The notes under the pieces are model-generated. The model was not told where the DNA came from. It worked only from the letters and a program-made list of their open reading frames with translations, and did no database searches. The translations under genes were made by a program, and so were the position numbers. Below, one piece after another: positions 18,680 to 28,207 of a DNA stretch of 64,000 nucleotides. The number at the start of each line of letters is the position of its first letter. Position 1 is the stretch's first letter. Source of the stretch: Candidatus Accumulibacter sp. ACC003 (GTDB lineage Bacteria > Pseudomonadota > Gammaproteobacteria > Burkholderiales > Rhodocyclaceae); the NCBI RefSeq assembly GCF_907163085.1, contig NZ_CAJQTX010000002.1, positions 310,001 to 374,000 of the forward strand, read 5' to 3'.

Positions 18680-19417
18680 ATGTTCAAGCACGACCAATCA
18701 CCTCTGCTGCAATCGTCCCGGCACCTCTCGCGCCGGCTGCACCGGCGTCCCGCTGGCGCGGCCAAGCCAGCGTCTGGCCAGGGCCACGTCGTATCGCCGA
18801 AGGCCAGCGGCCGTCCGCAACACAGCCACCTGCGGCGGGCCGAAAACGCCGGCCCGAGCGCGGCCATACTCGAACTGCTGGCCGCCGAAGCACGCATCGG
18901 CGAACTTGAGAGCGCGCTCGCCGAGGCCCGTATGGCGGCCTTTACCGACACCCTGACCGGCGCCCTCAACCGCCGCGGCTTTGCCGACGCTTACCAACGC
19001 GAATTGGCGCGCTCGCGGCGCAACGGCAGTCAGCTGGCGATTGCCCTGATCGATCTCGACGACTTCAAGCGTCTGAACGACAGCCTCGGCCACCAGGTCG
19101 GCGACGAGGCTCTGGTCCATCTGGTCAAGGGCTTGCGCGCCGCGCTGCGCCCGTCGGACATCCTGTGCCGTTTCGGTGGCGAAGAGTTCGTCGTGCTGCT
19201 GCCGGAAACGGCGCTGCCCGAAGCGGTCGCCGCGATATCGCGTTTTCAGCGACAGTTCGCCGCCCGGGCGCTGCCCGACCGCGACATCGTCGTCACCTTC
19301 AGCGCCGGCGTAGTGGTCAATGAATCCGCCGAATCGGTCGAGGACGCGATTCTCCGCGCCGACGCGGCGACCTACGCGGCCAAGCGCGCCGGCAAGAACT
19401 GCGTCGTCAGCGGCTGA
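18680..19417 (+). CDS. Diguanylate cyclase (GGDEF domain)
   Basis: A 245-residue protein. The N-terminal 65 residues are basic and low in complexity, followed by a short coiled coil (LAAEARIGELESALAEARM). The GGDEF domain begins at TDTLTGALNRRGF. The catalytic signature is RFGGEEFVVLLPE, and RPSD five residues before GGEEF is an intact inhibitory I-site. It should condense two GTP to cyclic-di-GMP and be feedback-inhibited. No transmembrane or sensory domain is present. The ATG at 18680 has GGAG before it; an in-frame ATG at 18641 has none. It lies 120 bp downstream of the unknown membrane protein. Confidence 0.88.
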   Translation: MFKHDQSPLLQSSRHLSRRLHRRPAGAAKPASGQGHVVSPKASGRPQHSHLRRAENAGPSAAILELLAAEARIGELESALAEARMAAFTDTLTGALNRRGFADAYQRELARSRRNGSQLAIALIDLDDFKRLNDSLGHQVGDEALVHLVKGLRAALRPSDILCRFGGEEFVVLLPETALPEAVAAISRFQRQFAARALPDRDIVVTFSAGVVVNESAESVEDAILRADAATYAAKRAGKNCVVSG

Positions 19418-19515
19418 GCTCGTCGCCGACGGCAGCAGCCGCAGAGCAAGGCCGCCGGCGCAGAGTCGGAGAGTGGCGAAGGAGGCCGCGCGGCGCCGGT
19501 GCGGCGCGGCGGGCA

Positions 19516-19524
19516 TGGTAAACT
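19516..19524 (+). promoter_or_regulatory. Candidate extended -10 promoter of thrC
   Basis: TGGTAAACT contains the TGn extension followed by a TAAACT -10 box. It would start transcription about 40 nt before the thrC ATG. No clear -35 is seen, which is usual for extended -10 promoters. Confidence 0.4.
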
Positions 19525-19569
19525 GCATCGCTCTCGGCAGCTCCCTGGACCTCCCTTACGGCCATCCTC

Positions 19570-21054
19570 ATGCGCTACGTCTCAACTCGCGGCTCCTCGC
19601 CCGATGCACAGCATTCGTCGGCTCCGACGTTCACTGAAATCCTGCTCGGCGGTCTGGCTCCAGACGGCGGCCTCTACCTCCCCGAGTCGTACCCGCAGGT
19701 CACCGCCAGCGAGCTCGCGCAGTGGCGGCGACTGTCGTATGCCGATCTGGCGTTTGCCGTGCTCGGCAGATTCATCACCGATATCCCGCCAGCTGATCTG
19801 CAGGCGCTGATCAGACGAACTTACACGCCACAGGTGTACAGCAACGGCCGCAGCGATTCGCCGGCCGGCGATATCACACCCTTGCGCTGGCTGGAGCGGC
19901 CAAACGCGGCCAGCGGCGAAGGCGGGCTGGCGATCCTCGAGCTGTCCAATGGCCCGACGCTGGCCTTCAAGGACATGGCCATGCAGTTGCTCGGCAACCT
20001 CTTCGAGTATGTGCTGGCCAAGCGCGGCGAACAGATCAATATCCTCGGTGCGACCTCGGGAGACACCGGCTCGGCAGCCGAATATGCGATGCGCGGAAAA
20101 GCCGGCGTGCACGTCTTCATGCTCTCGCCACACCAGCGGATGAGCGCTTTTCAGCGCGCGCAAATGTATTCGCTGCAAGACGACAACATCCACAACATCG
20201 CCGTACGGGGAATGTTTGACGACGCCCAGGATATCGTCAAGGCGGTGTCGAACGACCACGCTTTCAAGGCCAGGTACAAGATCGGCGCGGTCAACTCGAT
20301 CAACTGGGCGCGCGTGGCGGCGCAGGTCGTCTACTATTTCAAGGGCTATTTCGCGGCCACCGAGGGTCTCGGCGACAGCGAGGATCAGCAAGTCGCTTTT
20401 GCCGTCCCTTCAGGCAATTTCGGCAATATCTGCGCCGGCCACATCGCGCGCATGATGGGTCTGCCGATCGGTCGTCTGGTTCTGGCAACCAACGAGAACG
20501 ACGTGCTTGATGAGTTCTTCCGCAGCGGCGTTTATCGCCCGCGGGCGACCGGCGAAACGCACGCCACGTCGAGCCCGTCGATGGACATTTCGAAGGCTTC
20601 CAATTTCGAACGATTCGTCTTCGACCTGCTGGGCCGCGACGCCGCCATGGTCCGCAAATTGTGGGCCGAGGTCGACGCCGGCCGAAGCTTCGATCTTTCG
20701 GCCACGCCGTTCTTCGCCCGCCTGCCGGAATTCGCCTTCGTTTCCGGCAACAGCACGCACGCCGACCGCCTGCAGACGATCCGCCAGACCTTCGCGACCT
20801 ACGGCGTGATGATCGATACGCACACCGCCGACGGACTCAAGGTCGGCAGTGAACTGCGTAGCGCCGACATGCCAATGATCGTTCTCGAGACCGCCTTGCC
20901 GGCCAAGTTCGAAGAAACGATTGTCGAGGCTCTGGGCCGCAAACCCGAACGGCCAGCCGGCCTGCAGGGTATCGAAGACCTGCCGCAACGTGTCGAGGTA
21001 ATCGACGTCAGTGTCGACGCGGTCAAACAGATCATCGAGCGACAGCTAGGCTGA
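19570..21054 (+). CDS. thrC: Threonine synthase
   Basis: A 494-residue PLP enzyme that turns O-phosphohomoserine into threonine and phosphate. The N-terminus (MRYVSTRGS, then LGGLAPDGGLYLPESYP) is the typical opening of the long bacterial class. Lys134 in TLAFKDMAMQLLGN binds PLP. LGATSGDTGSAAEYA and AVPSGNFGNICAGHIARMMGLP form the phosphate and cofactor sites. It stands alone here; homoserine dehydrogenase, its usual neighbour, is not in the window. A hairpin follows the stop. Confidence 0.95.
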   Translation: MRYVSTRGSSPDAQHSSAPTFTEILLGGLAPDGGLYLPESYPQVTASELAQWRRLSYADLAFAVLGRFITDIPPADLQALIRRTYTPQVYSNGRSDSPAGDITPLRWLERPNAASGEGGLAILELSNGPTLAFKDMAMQLLGNLFEYVLAKRGEQINILGATSGDTGSAAEYAMRGKAGVHVFMLSPHQRMSAFQRAQMYSLQDDNIHNIAVRGMFDDAQDIVKAVSNDHAFKARYKIGAVNSINWARVAAQVVYYFKGYFAATEGLGDSEDQQVAFAVPSGNFGNICAGHIARMMGLPIGRLVLATNENDVLDEFFRSGVYRPRATGETHATSSPSMDISKASNFERFVFDLLGRDAAMVRKLWAEVDAGRSFDLSATPFFARLPEFAFVSGNSTHADRLQTIRQTFATYGVMIDTHTADGLKVGSELRSADMPMIVLETALPAKFEETIVEALGRKPERPAGLQGIEDLPQRVEVIDVSVDAVKQIIERQLG

Positions 21055-21078
21055 TCAGCGATCGCCGCTGCAATAACA

Positions 21079-21101
21079 GAAGGGCGCCAGCGGCGCCCTT
21101 C
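21079..21101 (+). terminator. Hairpin terminator after thrC
   Basis: GAAGGGCGCC (21079-21088) and GGCGCCCTTC (21092-21101) form a perfect 10-bp stem around AGC. Only a short T-rich stretch (TCATTT) follows, so it may be a partly Rho-assisted terminator. It lies 24 bp after the thrC stop. Confidence 0.75.
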
Positions 21102-21145
21102 TCATTTGCGTTCGTGGACCAAAGATGCAATACCGCCACCGCCTC

Positions 21146-21283
21146 CTAGAGGTAGATCACAGCCGGGAAAACGGCGGCGGCCAAGACCAGCACCAGCCAC
21201 TCGATATTGTGGCGAGCCAGGAATCCAGTGAAATGCATGATCAGAATCACGATAGCCAACACGTAAAACAGTGCAAATAGCAT
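21146..21283 (-). CDS. Small membrane protein, 45 residues
   Basis: A short minus-strand gene reads MLFALFYVLAIVILIMHF, then TGFLARHNIEW and LVLVLAAAVFPAVIYL before TAG. Two hydrophobic helices are joined by a short charged turn. A purine-rich AAAAGGGGGCT stands just upstream of the ATG at 21283, a strong ribosome binding site. Composition is clearly protein-like and unlike the surrounding non-coding sequence. I do not recognise a family. It sits between thrC and nadC, in the opposite direction to thrC. Confidence 0.65.
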   Translation of the reverse strand: MLFALFYVLAIVILIMHFTGFLARHNIEWLVLVLAAAVFPAVIYL

Positions 21284-21437
21284 CCGAGCCCCCTTTTCTC
21301 TTTTCTACGCAGACCGCAAGTGCCAGCCCGCTTCGCATCGCTCGCAGCGCATTATATAACGCCATTCCCCGCGCATCACCGCCGTTGCGCACAGCCGCCG
21401 CAAGCCTTGCAGCTGCGCGCACTTTTCCCGCGTTTCC

Positions 21438-22295
21438 CTAATCCTGGAAACGCATTGACAGGTCGAGTGCGCGCACGTCCTTGGTCAAACCACCAATCGA
21501 GATGCGGTCGACGCCGGTCCCGGCAATTCCCCGCACGGTGTCAACATTGACGTTGCCCGACGCTTCGAGAACGGCCCGACCGGCGTTGATCGCCACCGCC
21601 GCCCGCAACTGCTCAAGACTCAGGTTGTCAAGCAAAATCATCTTCGCGCCGGCGTCGAGCGCTTGTTGCAACTCGGCCAGCGTTTCGACCTCGATCTGAA
21701 CGAACTGACAACGTCCGGCCGCTTCCTCAGCAATCTGCCTGGCCGCCTGCAGGGCAGCAGCGATACTGCCGGCCGCGTGAATGTGGTTTTCCTTGATCAG
21801 GATACCGTCGTACAAGCCCAGTCGGTGATTACCGCCACCGCCACAGCCGACCGCGTATTTCTGTGCCAGACGCAGGCCGGGAATCGTCTTGCGCGTATCG
21901 ACCACCTGCGCTCGCGTACCGACGACCAGATCGGCGTACTGCCGCGCCGTGCTGGCGACTCCGGACAGGAGTTGCAGGAAGTTGAGTGCGCAGCGTTCGC
22001 CGGTCAGCAGCGCCCGCGCTGGCCCCTCGATCTCGCAGAGCACCTGCTCGGCGCCGACGCGCTGTCCGTCCTGCACCCGCCAGTCGATGGCAATCGTCGC
22101 GTCGAGCGTCGTGAAGCAGCGCGTGAACCAGGCGCAGCCGCAGACGATGGCGTTCTCGCGGGCGACGACCGTCGCCCGGCTGCGTACCGCGCCAGGAACG
22201 AGTTTTGCGGTCAGGTCACCGCTGCCGACATCCTCGGCGAGCGCGGCAGCGACGTTGCGCTCGATTTCGGCATCGAGCAGAGCGGCATTGATCAT
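21438..22295 (-). CDS. nadC: Nicotinate-nucleotide pyrophosphorylase (carboxylating)
   Basis: A 285-residue quinolinate phosphoribosyltransferase, which converts quinolinate and PRPP to nicotinate mononucleotide, CO2 and PPi in de novo NAD synthesis. EDVGSGDLTAKLVP opens the protein. LLTGERCALNFLQLLSG, VVDTRKTIPGLR, YAVGCGGGGNHRLGLYDGILIKENH and the C-terminal EASGNVNVDTVRGIAGTGVDRISIGGLT are the conserved PRPP- and substrate-binding stretches. I use the ATG at 22295; a TTG directly before it adds one residue. It diverges from the glutamate-synthase-like gene. nadA and nadB are not in the window. Confidence 0.95.
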   Translation of the reverse strand: MINAALLDAEIERNVAAALAEDVGSGDLTAKLVPGAVRSRATVVARENAIVCGCAWFTRCFTTLDATIAIDWRVQDGQRVGAEQVLCEIEGPARALLTGERCALNFLQLLSGVASTARQYADLVVGTRAQVVDTRKTIPGLRLAQKYAVGCGGGGNHRLGLYDGILIKENHIHAAGSIAAALQAARQIAEEAAGRCQFVQIEVETLAELQQALDAGAKMILLDNLSLEQLRAAVAINAGRAVLEASGNVNVDTVRGIAGTGVDRISIGGLTKDVRALDLSMRFQD

Positions 22296-22354
22296 CAAAA
22301 TTCCCGTAAACTAAGGACTTAGGCGCTCGATTTTATCACTGAAGGGACGTACCG

Positions 22355-23836
22355 ATGCTTGACGTACTGCTTGCTGGCCTGGGCGTATTACTGGCCATAT
22401 CGCTCACCGGAGCCCTGCTCTTTCTTTACGTGCAGGACGTCACGCAGGAGAAGCACGCGGTCTTGCGAAACTTTCCGCTGGTCGGCCACCTGCGCTATTT
22501 CTTCGAGAAACTCGGCGAGTACTTCCGCCAGTACTTCTTTCTCGGCGACCGCGAGGAAATGCCATTCGACCGCGCGACGCGCAGTTGGGCTTACCGCCTG
22601 GCCAAGAACGAGGGCGGCATCGTCGGCTTCGGGTCGACCTACCCGATGCACCAGCCGGGCGCAGTGCTGTTCGTCAATGCCCCTTTCCCGATCCTCGAGG
22701 AAGAGCAGCAGGACGCACCCGCACTGTTGATCGGCGAAGGCTACTGTGCGACGCCTTTCGTCGGCCGCTCGCTGGTGAACATCAGCGCCATGAGTTTCGG
22801 TGCCATTTCGCAACCGGCGGTGCGCGCGCTGTCGCGCGGTGCGGCAGCCGCCGGCTGCTGGCTGGATACCGGCGAGGGCGGCCTGTCGCCGCATCATCTC
22901 GAAGGCGGCTGCGACATCATCTTCCAGATCGGCACGGCGAAATACGGCGTCCGCGACGAACTCGGTCAACTGGCCGATGAAAAGCTGCTCGCGGTGGCCG
23001 CGCACGCGAGCGTACGCGCTTTCGAAATAAAGCTGTCGCAAGGCGCCAAACCGGGCAAGGGCGGCGTCCTGCCGGGCAACAAGGTGACTCCCGAAATCGC
23101 CCGCATTCGCGGTATCGCCGTCGGCCGCGACTCGCTGAGCCCGAACCGTCACCCGGACATCGGCGACATCGACGCCTTGCTCGACCGCGTCGAGCATATT
23201 CGCACGCTGACCGGCAAGCCGGTGGGAATCAAGACCGCCATCGGCAGCAGCCGCTTCATCGACGAGCTGACGGCGGCGGTGACACGCCGCGGCCTGCACG
23301 CAGCGCCTGACTTCCTGACGCTCGATGGCGGCGAGGGTGGCAGCGGCGCGGCGCCACAGGCGCTGGCCGACCACATGGCGATGTCGATCGACGAAGCGCT
23401 ACCGCTGGTCGTCGACGCGCTGCTGGCCAGCGGCCTGAAGGAACGGATCAGGCTGATCGCTGCCGGCCAGCTGGTGACCCCGGCGCGAGTCGCCTGGGCG
23501 CTATCGGCAGGTGCCGACTTCGTTAATACGGCGCGCGGTTTCATGTTCTCGCTGGGCTGCATCCAGGCCTTGCGCTGCCACACCAACACCTGCCCGACCG
23601 GCATCACGACGCACGACGCACGCCTGCAACGCGGTCTGGTCGTCGAAGACAAGGCGGCGCGCGTCGCGTCGTACTGCCGCAACATGAACAAGGAGGTGGC
23701 GATGATCGCTCACTCCTGCGGCCTGCGGCAGGCGCGCGAATTGCGGCGCGGACACGTGCGTATCGTCCAGGCTGGCGGACGCAGCGTCGCCCTCGACACG
23801 CTGTACCCCTATCCGGAACCGCCGGCGACTTCCTGA
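22355..23836 (+). CDS. FMN-binding glutamate synthase family protein
   Basis: A 493-residue protein with one N-terminal membrane helix (LLAGLGVLLAISLTGALLFLY), then a glutamate-synthase FMN/alpha domain. SAMSFGAISQPAVRALSRGA, WLDTGEGGLSPHHLEGG, GAKPGKGGVLPGNKV and SPNRHPDIGDIDAL are conserved positions of this group. GLHAAPDFLTLDGGEGGSGAAP binds FMN, and the cysteines in LRCHTNTCPTGITT match the iron-sulfur ligands of GltB-type proteins. It lacks the amidotransferase domain. The family is found in many proteobacteria without a defined reaction; a membrane-bound glutamate- or archaeal-type GltB-like oxidoreductase is the best guess. It diverges from nadC and converges on recQ. Confidence 0.88.
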   Translation: MLDVLLAGLGVLLAISLTGALLFLYVQDVTQEKHAVLRNFPLVGHLRYFFEKLGEYFRQYFFLGDREEMPFDRATRSWAYRLAKNEGGIVGFGSTYPMHQPGAVLFVNAPFPILEEEQQDAPALLIGEGYCATPFVGRSLVNISAMSFGAISQPAVRALSRGAAAAGCWLDTGEGGLSPHHLEGGCDIIFQIGTAKYGVRDELGQLADEKLLAVAAHASVRAFEIKLSQGAKPGKGGVLPGNKVTPEIARIRGIAVGRDSLSPNRHPDIGDIDALLDRVEHIRTLTGKPVGIKTAIGSSRFIDELTAAVTRRGLHAAPDFLTLDGGEGGSGAAPQALADHMAMSIDEALPLVVDALLASGLKERIRLIAAGQLVTPARVAWALSAGADFVNTARGFMFSLGCIQALRCHTNTCPTGITTHDARLQRGLVVEDKAARVASYCRNMNKEVAMIAHSCGLRQARELRRGHVRIVQAGGRSVALDTLYPYPEPPATS

Positions 23837-23841
23837 AACGC

Positions 23842-25671
23842 TCAGTGGCCGCTGGCGACGATCGCCAGCAAGGCCTCACCATAGCGTTGCGCCTTGGCGA
23901 CGCCGATCCCCGGAACGGCGAGTAGCGCCTCCGGCGAAGCAGGCAGCAGGGCAGCGATTTCGCGCAAGGTACGGTCGTGCAGGATGACGTAAGCCGGAAC
24001 GCCTTGCTCGCGGGCCTGCTCGAGACGCCAGCTACGCAAGCTGTCGACCAGCGGTGAGTCCGGCGGCGCATCGACGACCCGCGCGACGCTGCCGACCGCC
24101 GCCCTGCTCCTGCTGGCCTTGGCTGGCGGCCGTTCGACCTGGCGTCGCAGCTGCAGACTGGTCTCGCCCTTGAGCACCGGCCGGGCGGCGTCGGTCAGCT
24201 TCAGCGCGCCGTAGGCGCTGGCGTCGGCGTCGAGCAGGCCGCCAGCGAGCAGCTGGCGAAAAACCGAGCGCCAGCCGCGCTCGTCGAGGTCGGCGCCAAC
24301 ACCGAAGGTTGGTAGCCGGTCGTGGCCGAACTGTTGCACTTTCTCGGTGCTCTTGCCACGCAGGATGTCGATCAGGTGCACCGCGCCAAACCGCTGGCCG
24401 GTTCGCAAGGCGGCGGAAAGCGCTTTCTGCGCCGCCACCGTACCATCCCAGAGTACCGGCGGATCAACGCAGACGTCGCAGTTGCCGCAAGCGGCGGCCT
24501 GCTCGCCAAAGTAGTTGAGCAGGATCACCCGCCGGCACCTCGCCGATTCGCAATAGGCCAGCATGCTTTCGAGCTTCTGCCGTTCGACGCGTTTCTGTTC
24601 GAGCGGCGCCGACGATTCTTCGATCATCTGACGATGGATCACGACGTCATTGAGCCCGTAGGTCATCCACGCTTCCGAGGGCTCGCCGTCGCGACCGGCG
24701 CGACCGGTTTCCTGGTAATACGCTTCGAGGCTCTTCGGCAGGTCGAGATGGGCGACGAAACGCACGTCGGGCTTGTCGATTCCCATCCCGAAAGCGATCG
24801 TCGCGACCATCACCACGCCCTCCTCACGCAAGAAGCGTTGCTGGTGGCGCTGGCGGTCGGCGGCCGGCAGTCCCGCGTGGTAAGGCAAAGCCGTCACGCC
24901 CTGCGCATTCAGCCACAGTGCCGTCTCGTCGACCTTGCGGCGCGATAGACAATAGACGATCCCGGCGTTGCCGCGGTGCGCGCCGAGGAAGGCCAGCAGC
25001 TGTTTGCGCGGGTTGTCACGCTCGACGATCGTATAGCGGATATTCGGCCGATCGAAGCTGGCAACGAAGACCCTTGCCTCATTGAGGCCGAGGCGCGTTC
25101 TGATTTCCTGTCGCGTCAGCTGGTCGGCGGTGGCCGTCAGAGCGATCCGCGGTACGCTGGGGAAGCGTTCGTGCAACTGCGACAGCTGGATATACTCGGG
25201 ACGGAAGTCGTGCCCCCACTGCGAGACACAGTGCGCTTCGTCGATGGCGAACAGCGCCAGCTGCTGGCGCGCGATCAGCTCTTCGAGCAGACCGATGAAG
25301 CGCTCGGTGAGCAGCCGTTCGGGGGCCACGTAGATCAGGTCGAGCTCGCCGCGCAGCAGCGCGCGCTCGGTATCGACCACCGCCCGGTAATCGAGCGACG
25401 AGTTGAGGAAAGCGGCCTTGACGCCGGCCTGCCGCAAGGCGTCGACCTGGTCCTGCATGAGCGCGATCAGCGGCGAAACGACGACGCCGACGCCGGCCCG
25501 CAAGAGCGCCGGAATCTGATAGCACAGCGATTTGCCGCCGCCGGTCGGCATCAGGACCAGCGCGTCGCCGCCGCCGACGATGTGGTCCACGATCTCGGCC
25601 TGCTGGCCACGAAACGAGGGATAGCCGAAAACCCGCCGCAGGACCTCGGCAGCCGCTGTCGGCGTGCTCAC
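23842..25671 (-). CDS. recQ: ATP-dependent DNA helicase RecQ
   Basis: A 609-residue 3'-5' helicase acting in recombination and fork repair. Helicase motifs: [19 protein letters not shown] (Walker A), [20 protein letters not shown] (DEAH plus the RecQ aromatic loop), [17 protein letters not shown] and [13 protein letters not shown]. The zinc cysteines are in [10 protein letters not shown] and ACGNCDVC, followed by the winged helix and a C-terminal HRDC domain ([20 protein letters not shown]). I chose the GTG at 25671 ([22 protein letters not shown]); the longer frame upstream is not RecQ-like and overlaps lpxH. It follows lpxH by 28 bp on the same strand. Confidence 0.93.
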   Translation of the reverse strand: MSTPTAAAEVLRRVFGYPSFRGQQAEIVDHIVGGGDALVLMPTGGGKSLCYQIPALLRAGVGVVVSPLIALMQDQVDALRQAGVKAAFLNSSLDYRAVVDTERALLRGELDLIYVAPERLLTERFIGLLEELIARQQLALFAIDEAHCVSQWGHDFRPEYIQLSQLHERFPSVPRIALTATADQLTRQEIRTRLGLNEARVFVASFDRPNIRYTIVERDNPRKQLLAFLGAHRGNAGIVYCLSRRKVDETALWLNAQGVTALPYHAGLPAADRQRHQQRFLREEGVVMVATIAFGMGIDKPDVRFVAHLDLPKSLEAYYQETGRAGRDGEPSEAWMTYGLNDVVIHRQMIEESSAPLEQKRVERQKLESMLAYCESARCRRVILLNYFGEQAAACGNCDVCVDPPVLWDGTVAAQKALSAALRTGQRFGAVHLIDILRGKSTEKVQQFGHDRLPTFGVGADLDERGWRSVFRQLLAGGLLDADASAYGALKLTDAARPVLKGETSLQLRRQVERPPAKASRSRAAVGSVARVVDAPPDSPLVDSLRSWRLEQAREQGVPAYVILHDRTLREIAALLPASPEALLAVPGIGVAKAQRYGEALLAIVASGH

Positions 25672-25699
25672 GGCCGCGGCCGTCCAGGCAAGAAAGCAT

Positions 25700-26431
25700 T
25701 CAAGGCAGGCATTCCCGGCGCAAGGATTCGCCGTCCCAGCACAGGCATTCACCGCGCTGCTCGTGCCAGTCCGACAAGACCCAGCGCTCGACATGAATGC
25801 CGTCAACCAGGTGCTCATGCCGGGCCGGGCGATGCGTATGGCCATGGATCAGCGTGGCGTAAGCGTTGGCGCGCAGGAAATCGTCGGTGGCCGCGGCATT
25901 GACGTCCATCACGAAGCTGGCCTTGTCGCGCTTCGCCGACTCGCTTTGCTGACGCAGCGCGGCGATCGTCGCCTGGCGCTCGCGCAAGGGCTTGGCCAGG
26001 AAGTCCGACTGCCACTGCGGCTGGCGAACGAGCGAACGGAATTCCTGGTAATCGTGGTCGTCGGTGCACAGCGCATCGCCATGCGACAGAACGAACTGCC
26101 AGGTCGGCACCGACAGCACGCAGGGGTCAGGCCGCAGGCGCGCGCCGCTGCGCGCGGCAAAAGCGCTGCCGAGCAGGAAATCGCGGTTGCCGTGCAGCAC
26201 CGATAGCGACACGCCGGCGCGCACCAGTTCGTGCAGCGCATCGACGATCAGCGTGGCGAAGGAATCGTTCGGATCGTCCAGACAGTCGTCGCCAGGCCAG
26301 GCGTCGAAAAGATCGCCGAGGATGAACAACTGCTCGGCGGCACGCGCACGGCCGCCGAGAAAGTCGAGAAAGATGCGGCTGGCGCCCGGCGCTTGCGGCG
26401 CCAGGTGCAGGTCCGAGATGAAATAGATCAA
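25700..26431 (-). CDS. lpxH: UDP-2,3-diacylglucosamine diphosphatase
   Basis: A 243-residue calcineurin-like phosphoesterase that hydrolyses UDP-2,3-diacylglucosamine to lipid X and UMP in lipid A synthesis, on the cytoplasmic face of the inner membrane. Metal-binding motifs in order: ISDLHL (start), [35 protein letters not shown] and [13 protein letters not shown]. The length is that of the proteobacterial enzyme. The gene lies 57 bp after ppiB and just before recQ. Its presence confirms a Gram-negative outer membrane. Confidence 0.95.
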   Translation of the reverse strand: MIYFISDLHLAPQAPGASRIFLDFLGGRARAAEQLFILGDLFDAWPGDDCLDDPNDSFATLIVDALHELVRAGVSLSVLHGNRDFLLGSAFAARSGARLRPDPCVLSVPTWQFVLSHGDALCTDDHDYQEFRSLVRQPQWQSDFLAKPLRERQATIAALRQQSESAKRDKASFVMDVNAAATDDFLRANAYATLIHGHTHRPARHEHLVDGIHVERWVLSDWHEQRGECLCWDGESLRRECLP

Positions 26432-26488
26432 GGAGACGGAGCGCGCTAGCGAGCGGACGCGACTATCAGACTAACGCGAGCGACGGCC

Positions 26489-26980
26489 TCAGCAGACTTC
26501 GGCGCGCTCGATCAACACGTCGTCGACCGGCACATCGCCATGGCCGCCCGATGAACCGGTCTTGACGCCCTTGATCTTGTCGACCACCTCGGTGCCTTCG
26601 ACGACCTTGCCGAAGACGCAGTAACCCCAGCCTTGCGAAGTCGGCGAACGGTAATTGAGCGAGGCGTTATCGGTGACGTTGATGAAGAACTGCGCCGTCG
26701 CCGAGTGCGGATCGCTGGTCCGCGCCATGGCCAGCGTATAGGCGTCGTTCTTGAGACCATTGTCGGCCTCGTTCTTGATCGGCGCCTTGCACGCTTTCTG
26801 TTTCATTCCCGGGGCAAAGCCGCCACCCTGGATCATGAAGCCCGGGATGACGCGATGGAAGATAGTGTTGTCGTAGTGGCCAGCCTCGACGTAAGCGATG
26901 AAATTGCTGGCGGAAAGGGGCGCCTTGTCGGCGTCCACTTCGATAGCGATGACGCCGAAATTGGTGTGCAGCTTGATCAT
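26489..26980 (-). CDS. ppiB: Cytoplasmic peptidyl-prolyl cis-trans isomerase (cyclophilin)
   Basis: A 163-residue cyclophilin without a signal peptide ([21 protein letters not shown]). The active-site stretch [15 protein letters not shown], then [21 protein letters not shown] and [20 protein letters not shown], give the catalytic arginine and the peptide-binding groove. It speeds proline isomerisation in cytoplasmic protein folding. It lies 8 bp downstream of a secreted paralogue on the same strand, so the two are co-transcribed and probably arose by duplication. Confidence 0.95.
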   Translation of the reverse strand: MIKLHTNFGVIAIEVDADKAPLSASNFIAYVEAGHYDNTIFHRVIPGFMIQGGGFAPGMKQKACKAPIKNEADNGLKNDAYTLAMARTSDPHSATAQFFINVTDNASLNYRSPTSQGWGYCVFGKVVEGTEVVDKIKGVKTGSSGGHGDVPVDDVLIERAEVC

Positions 26981-26988
26981 GAGTTTCC

Positions 26989-27552
26989 TTATTTTTTCTC
27001 GGGGAGAATTTTGACCGACTGGATGACAACGGCTTCAAGAGGAACATTTTCGTACCTCCCGCGCATGCCGGTTGGGACCTTGGCGATCCGGTCGACGACC
27101 TCGGTACCCTGCGTCACTTTACCAAAAACAGCGTAACCCCACCCGTCGGAGCCCGGATAATTGAGAGCCGCGTTGTCCTGGTGGTTGATGAAAAACTGTG
27201 CGCTGGCGGAATGCGGGTCGCCGGTGCGGGCCATGGCAATCGTCCAGCGCTGGTTCTTCAGGCCATTTTTGGCCTCGTTTTCAACCGTTCGGCTGGCCGA
27301 CTTCTGTTCCATGGCCGGCGTGAAGCCACCACCCTGGATCATGAAGCCGGGAATCACGCGGTGGAAAACGGTACCGTCATAAAAACCCTCTTTGGCGTAC
27401 TGGACGAAGTTCTGTACCGTTTTTGGTGCTTTCGCGGAATCGAGTTCGATGATGATCGTTCCCGCGCTGGTCTGCATTTCGACCGTCGGCGCGGCCAGCG
27501 CCGCCCAGGAGAACGACAAAGCGGCGGCAATCGAGGCAAGCGTCTTGTACAT
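26989..27552 (-). CDS. ppiA: Periplasmic peptidyl-prolyl cis-trans isomerase (cyclophilin)
   Basis: A 187-residue cyclophilin with a Sec signal peptide at residues 1-20 ([20 protein letters not shown]). The mature part has [36 protein letters not shown] and [20 protein letters not shown], the same active-site layout as its neighbour. It should act in the periplasm on folding outer-membrane and secreted proteins. In related bacteria a TPR-protein gene commonly lies just upstream (from memory); here only its remnant is found at 27622-28053. Confidence 0.93.
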   Translation of the reverse strand: MYKTLASIAAALSFSWAALAAPTVEMQTSAGTIIIELDSAKAPKTVQNFVQYAKEGFYDGTVFHRVIPGFMIQGGGFTPAMEQKSASRTVENEAKNGLKNQRWTIAMARTGDPHSASAQFFINHQDNAALNYPGSDGWGYAVFGKVTQGTEVVDRIAKVPTGMRGRYENVPLEAVVIQSVKILPEKK

Positions 27553-27621
27553 CAGGCAGTCCCTTCATAATGGTCATGGCAATTGGCAACATCCCGACGA
27601 TGAAAGGTATGACCGTTTCCC

Positions 27622-28053
27622 TCATCGCCGGCCCCTTTCCCACCGCGGTGAGAAGAGAGCTTCGTGGGTCGCCAACGCGACTTCCACATTGAGTCTATTT
27701 ATATCAAATAAAACAGCACCTTGCTTGTCTTTTGAGCCTTCTTCCGTGTGGCGACGACCGTTACATCGTTCACGCAACCCCGGACCAGTCCGGATCGCCA
27801 TCTCGAGAACCGCGCGAGACTGCTCGAACGGTTTCGGCAGCGCATGGAGCTCGGACAGCTCCGGATAATCGTCGGCGAGCTGGCTGAACACCCGTGCCGC
27901 GTCGGCCAAACGTCCCATCTCGAAAAGAATCACGCCAGGCAGGAAGCGCGCCTGTACGTCCAAGCGCTGCATCTGGGGTGCGCGTCGCCCTTCCCGAGAG
28001 CCCCTGAACATACCGCTGCCCCTCGGGGAAAAAGTCGACACGCCCTTGCACAC
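27622..28053 (-). pseudogene. Degraded tetratricopeptide-repeat protein gene
   Basis: An open minus-strand frame contains a core that looks like the end of a TPR protein: ARFLPGVILFEMGRLADAARVFSQL, then ADDYPELSELHAL and SRAVLEMAIRTGPGL (about 27766-27990). The flanking residues are not protein-like. Relative to TPR proteins I recall at this site, about ten residues that should sit between the PEL and the LEMAIRT segments are missing. The N-terminal signal peptide and earlier repeats are absent and the C-terminus reads into unrelated sequence. I therefore call a remnant left by deletions. A shortened functional protein is possible but less likely. The base composition drops near 27690-27730. 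Confidence 0.55.
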
Positions 28054-28082
28054 GGACTGCGGAAAGAGCCAGCAGACCGTTA

Positions 28083-28091
28083 TGGTATACT
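28083..28091 (+). promoter_or_regulatory. Extended -10 promoter of cysS
   Basis: TGGTATACT carries the TGn extension and a TATACT -10 box. It would start transcription near 28098, about 110 nt before the cysS ATG. A recognisable -35 is lacking. Confidence 0.5.
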
Positions 28092-28207
28092 GCCGGCCGC
28101 TGCGGCTGGGTGCCGACTTAGCCGGTCGATTCTAACAAGAACTGCGTCGAAACCAAAGCACTCCACACTCGCGCTGGTCGGCGCGGCGCTCTCTCGTGAG
28201 CCTGAAA

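Noticed and set aside
22388-23374. 328-codon minus-strand frame opposite the glutamate-synthase-like gene
   Set aside because: It is a shadow of the conserved plus-strand gene, with no recognisable domain.
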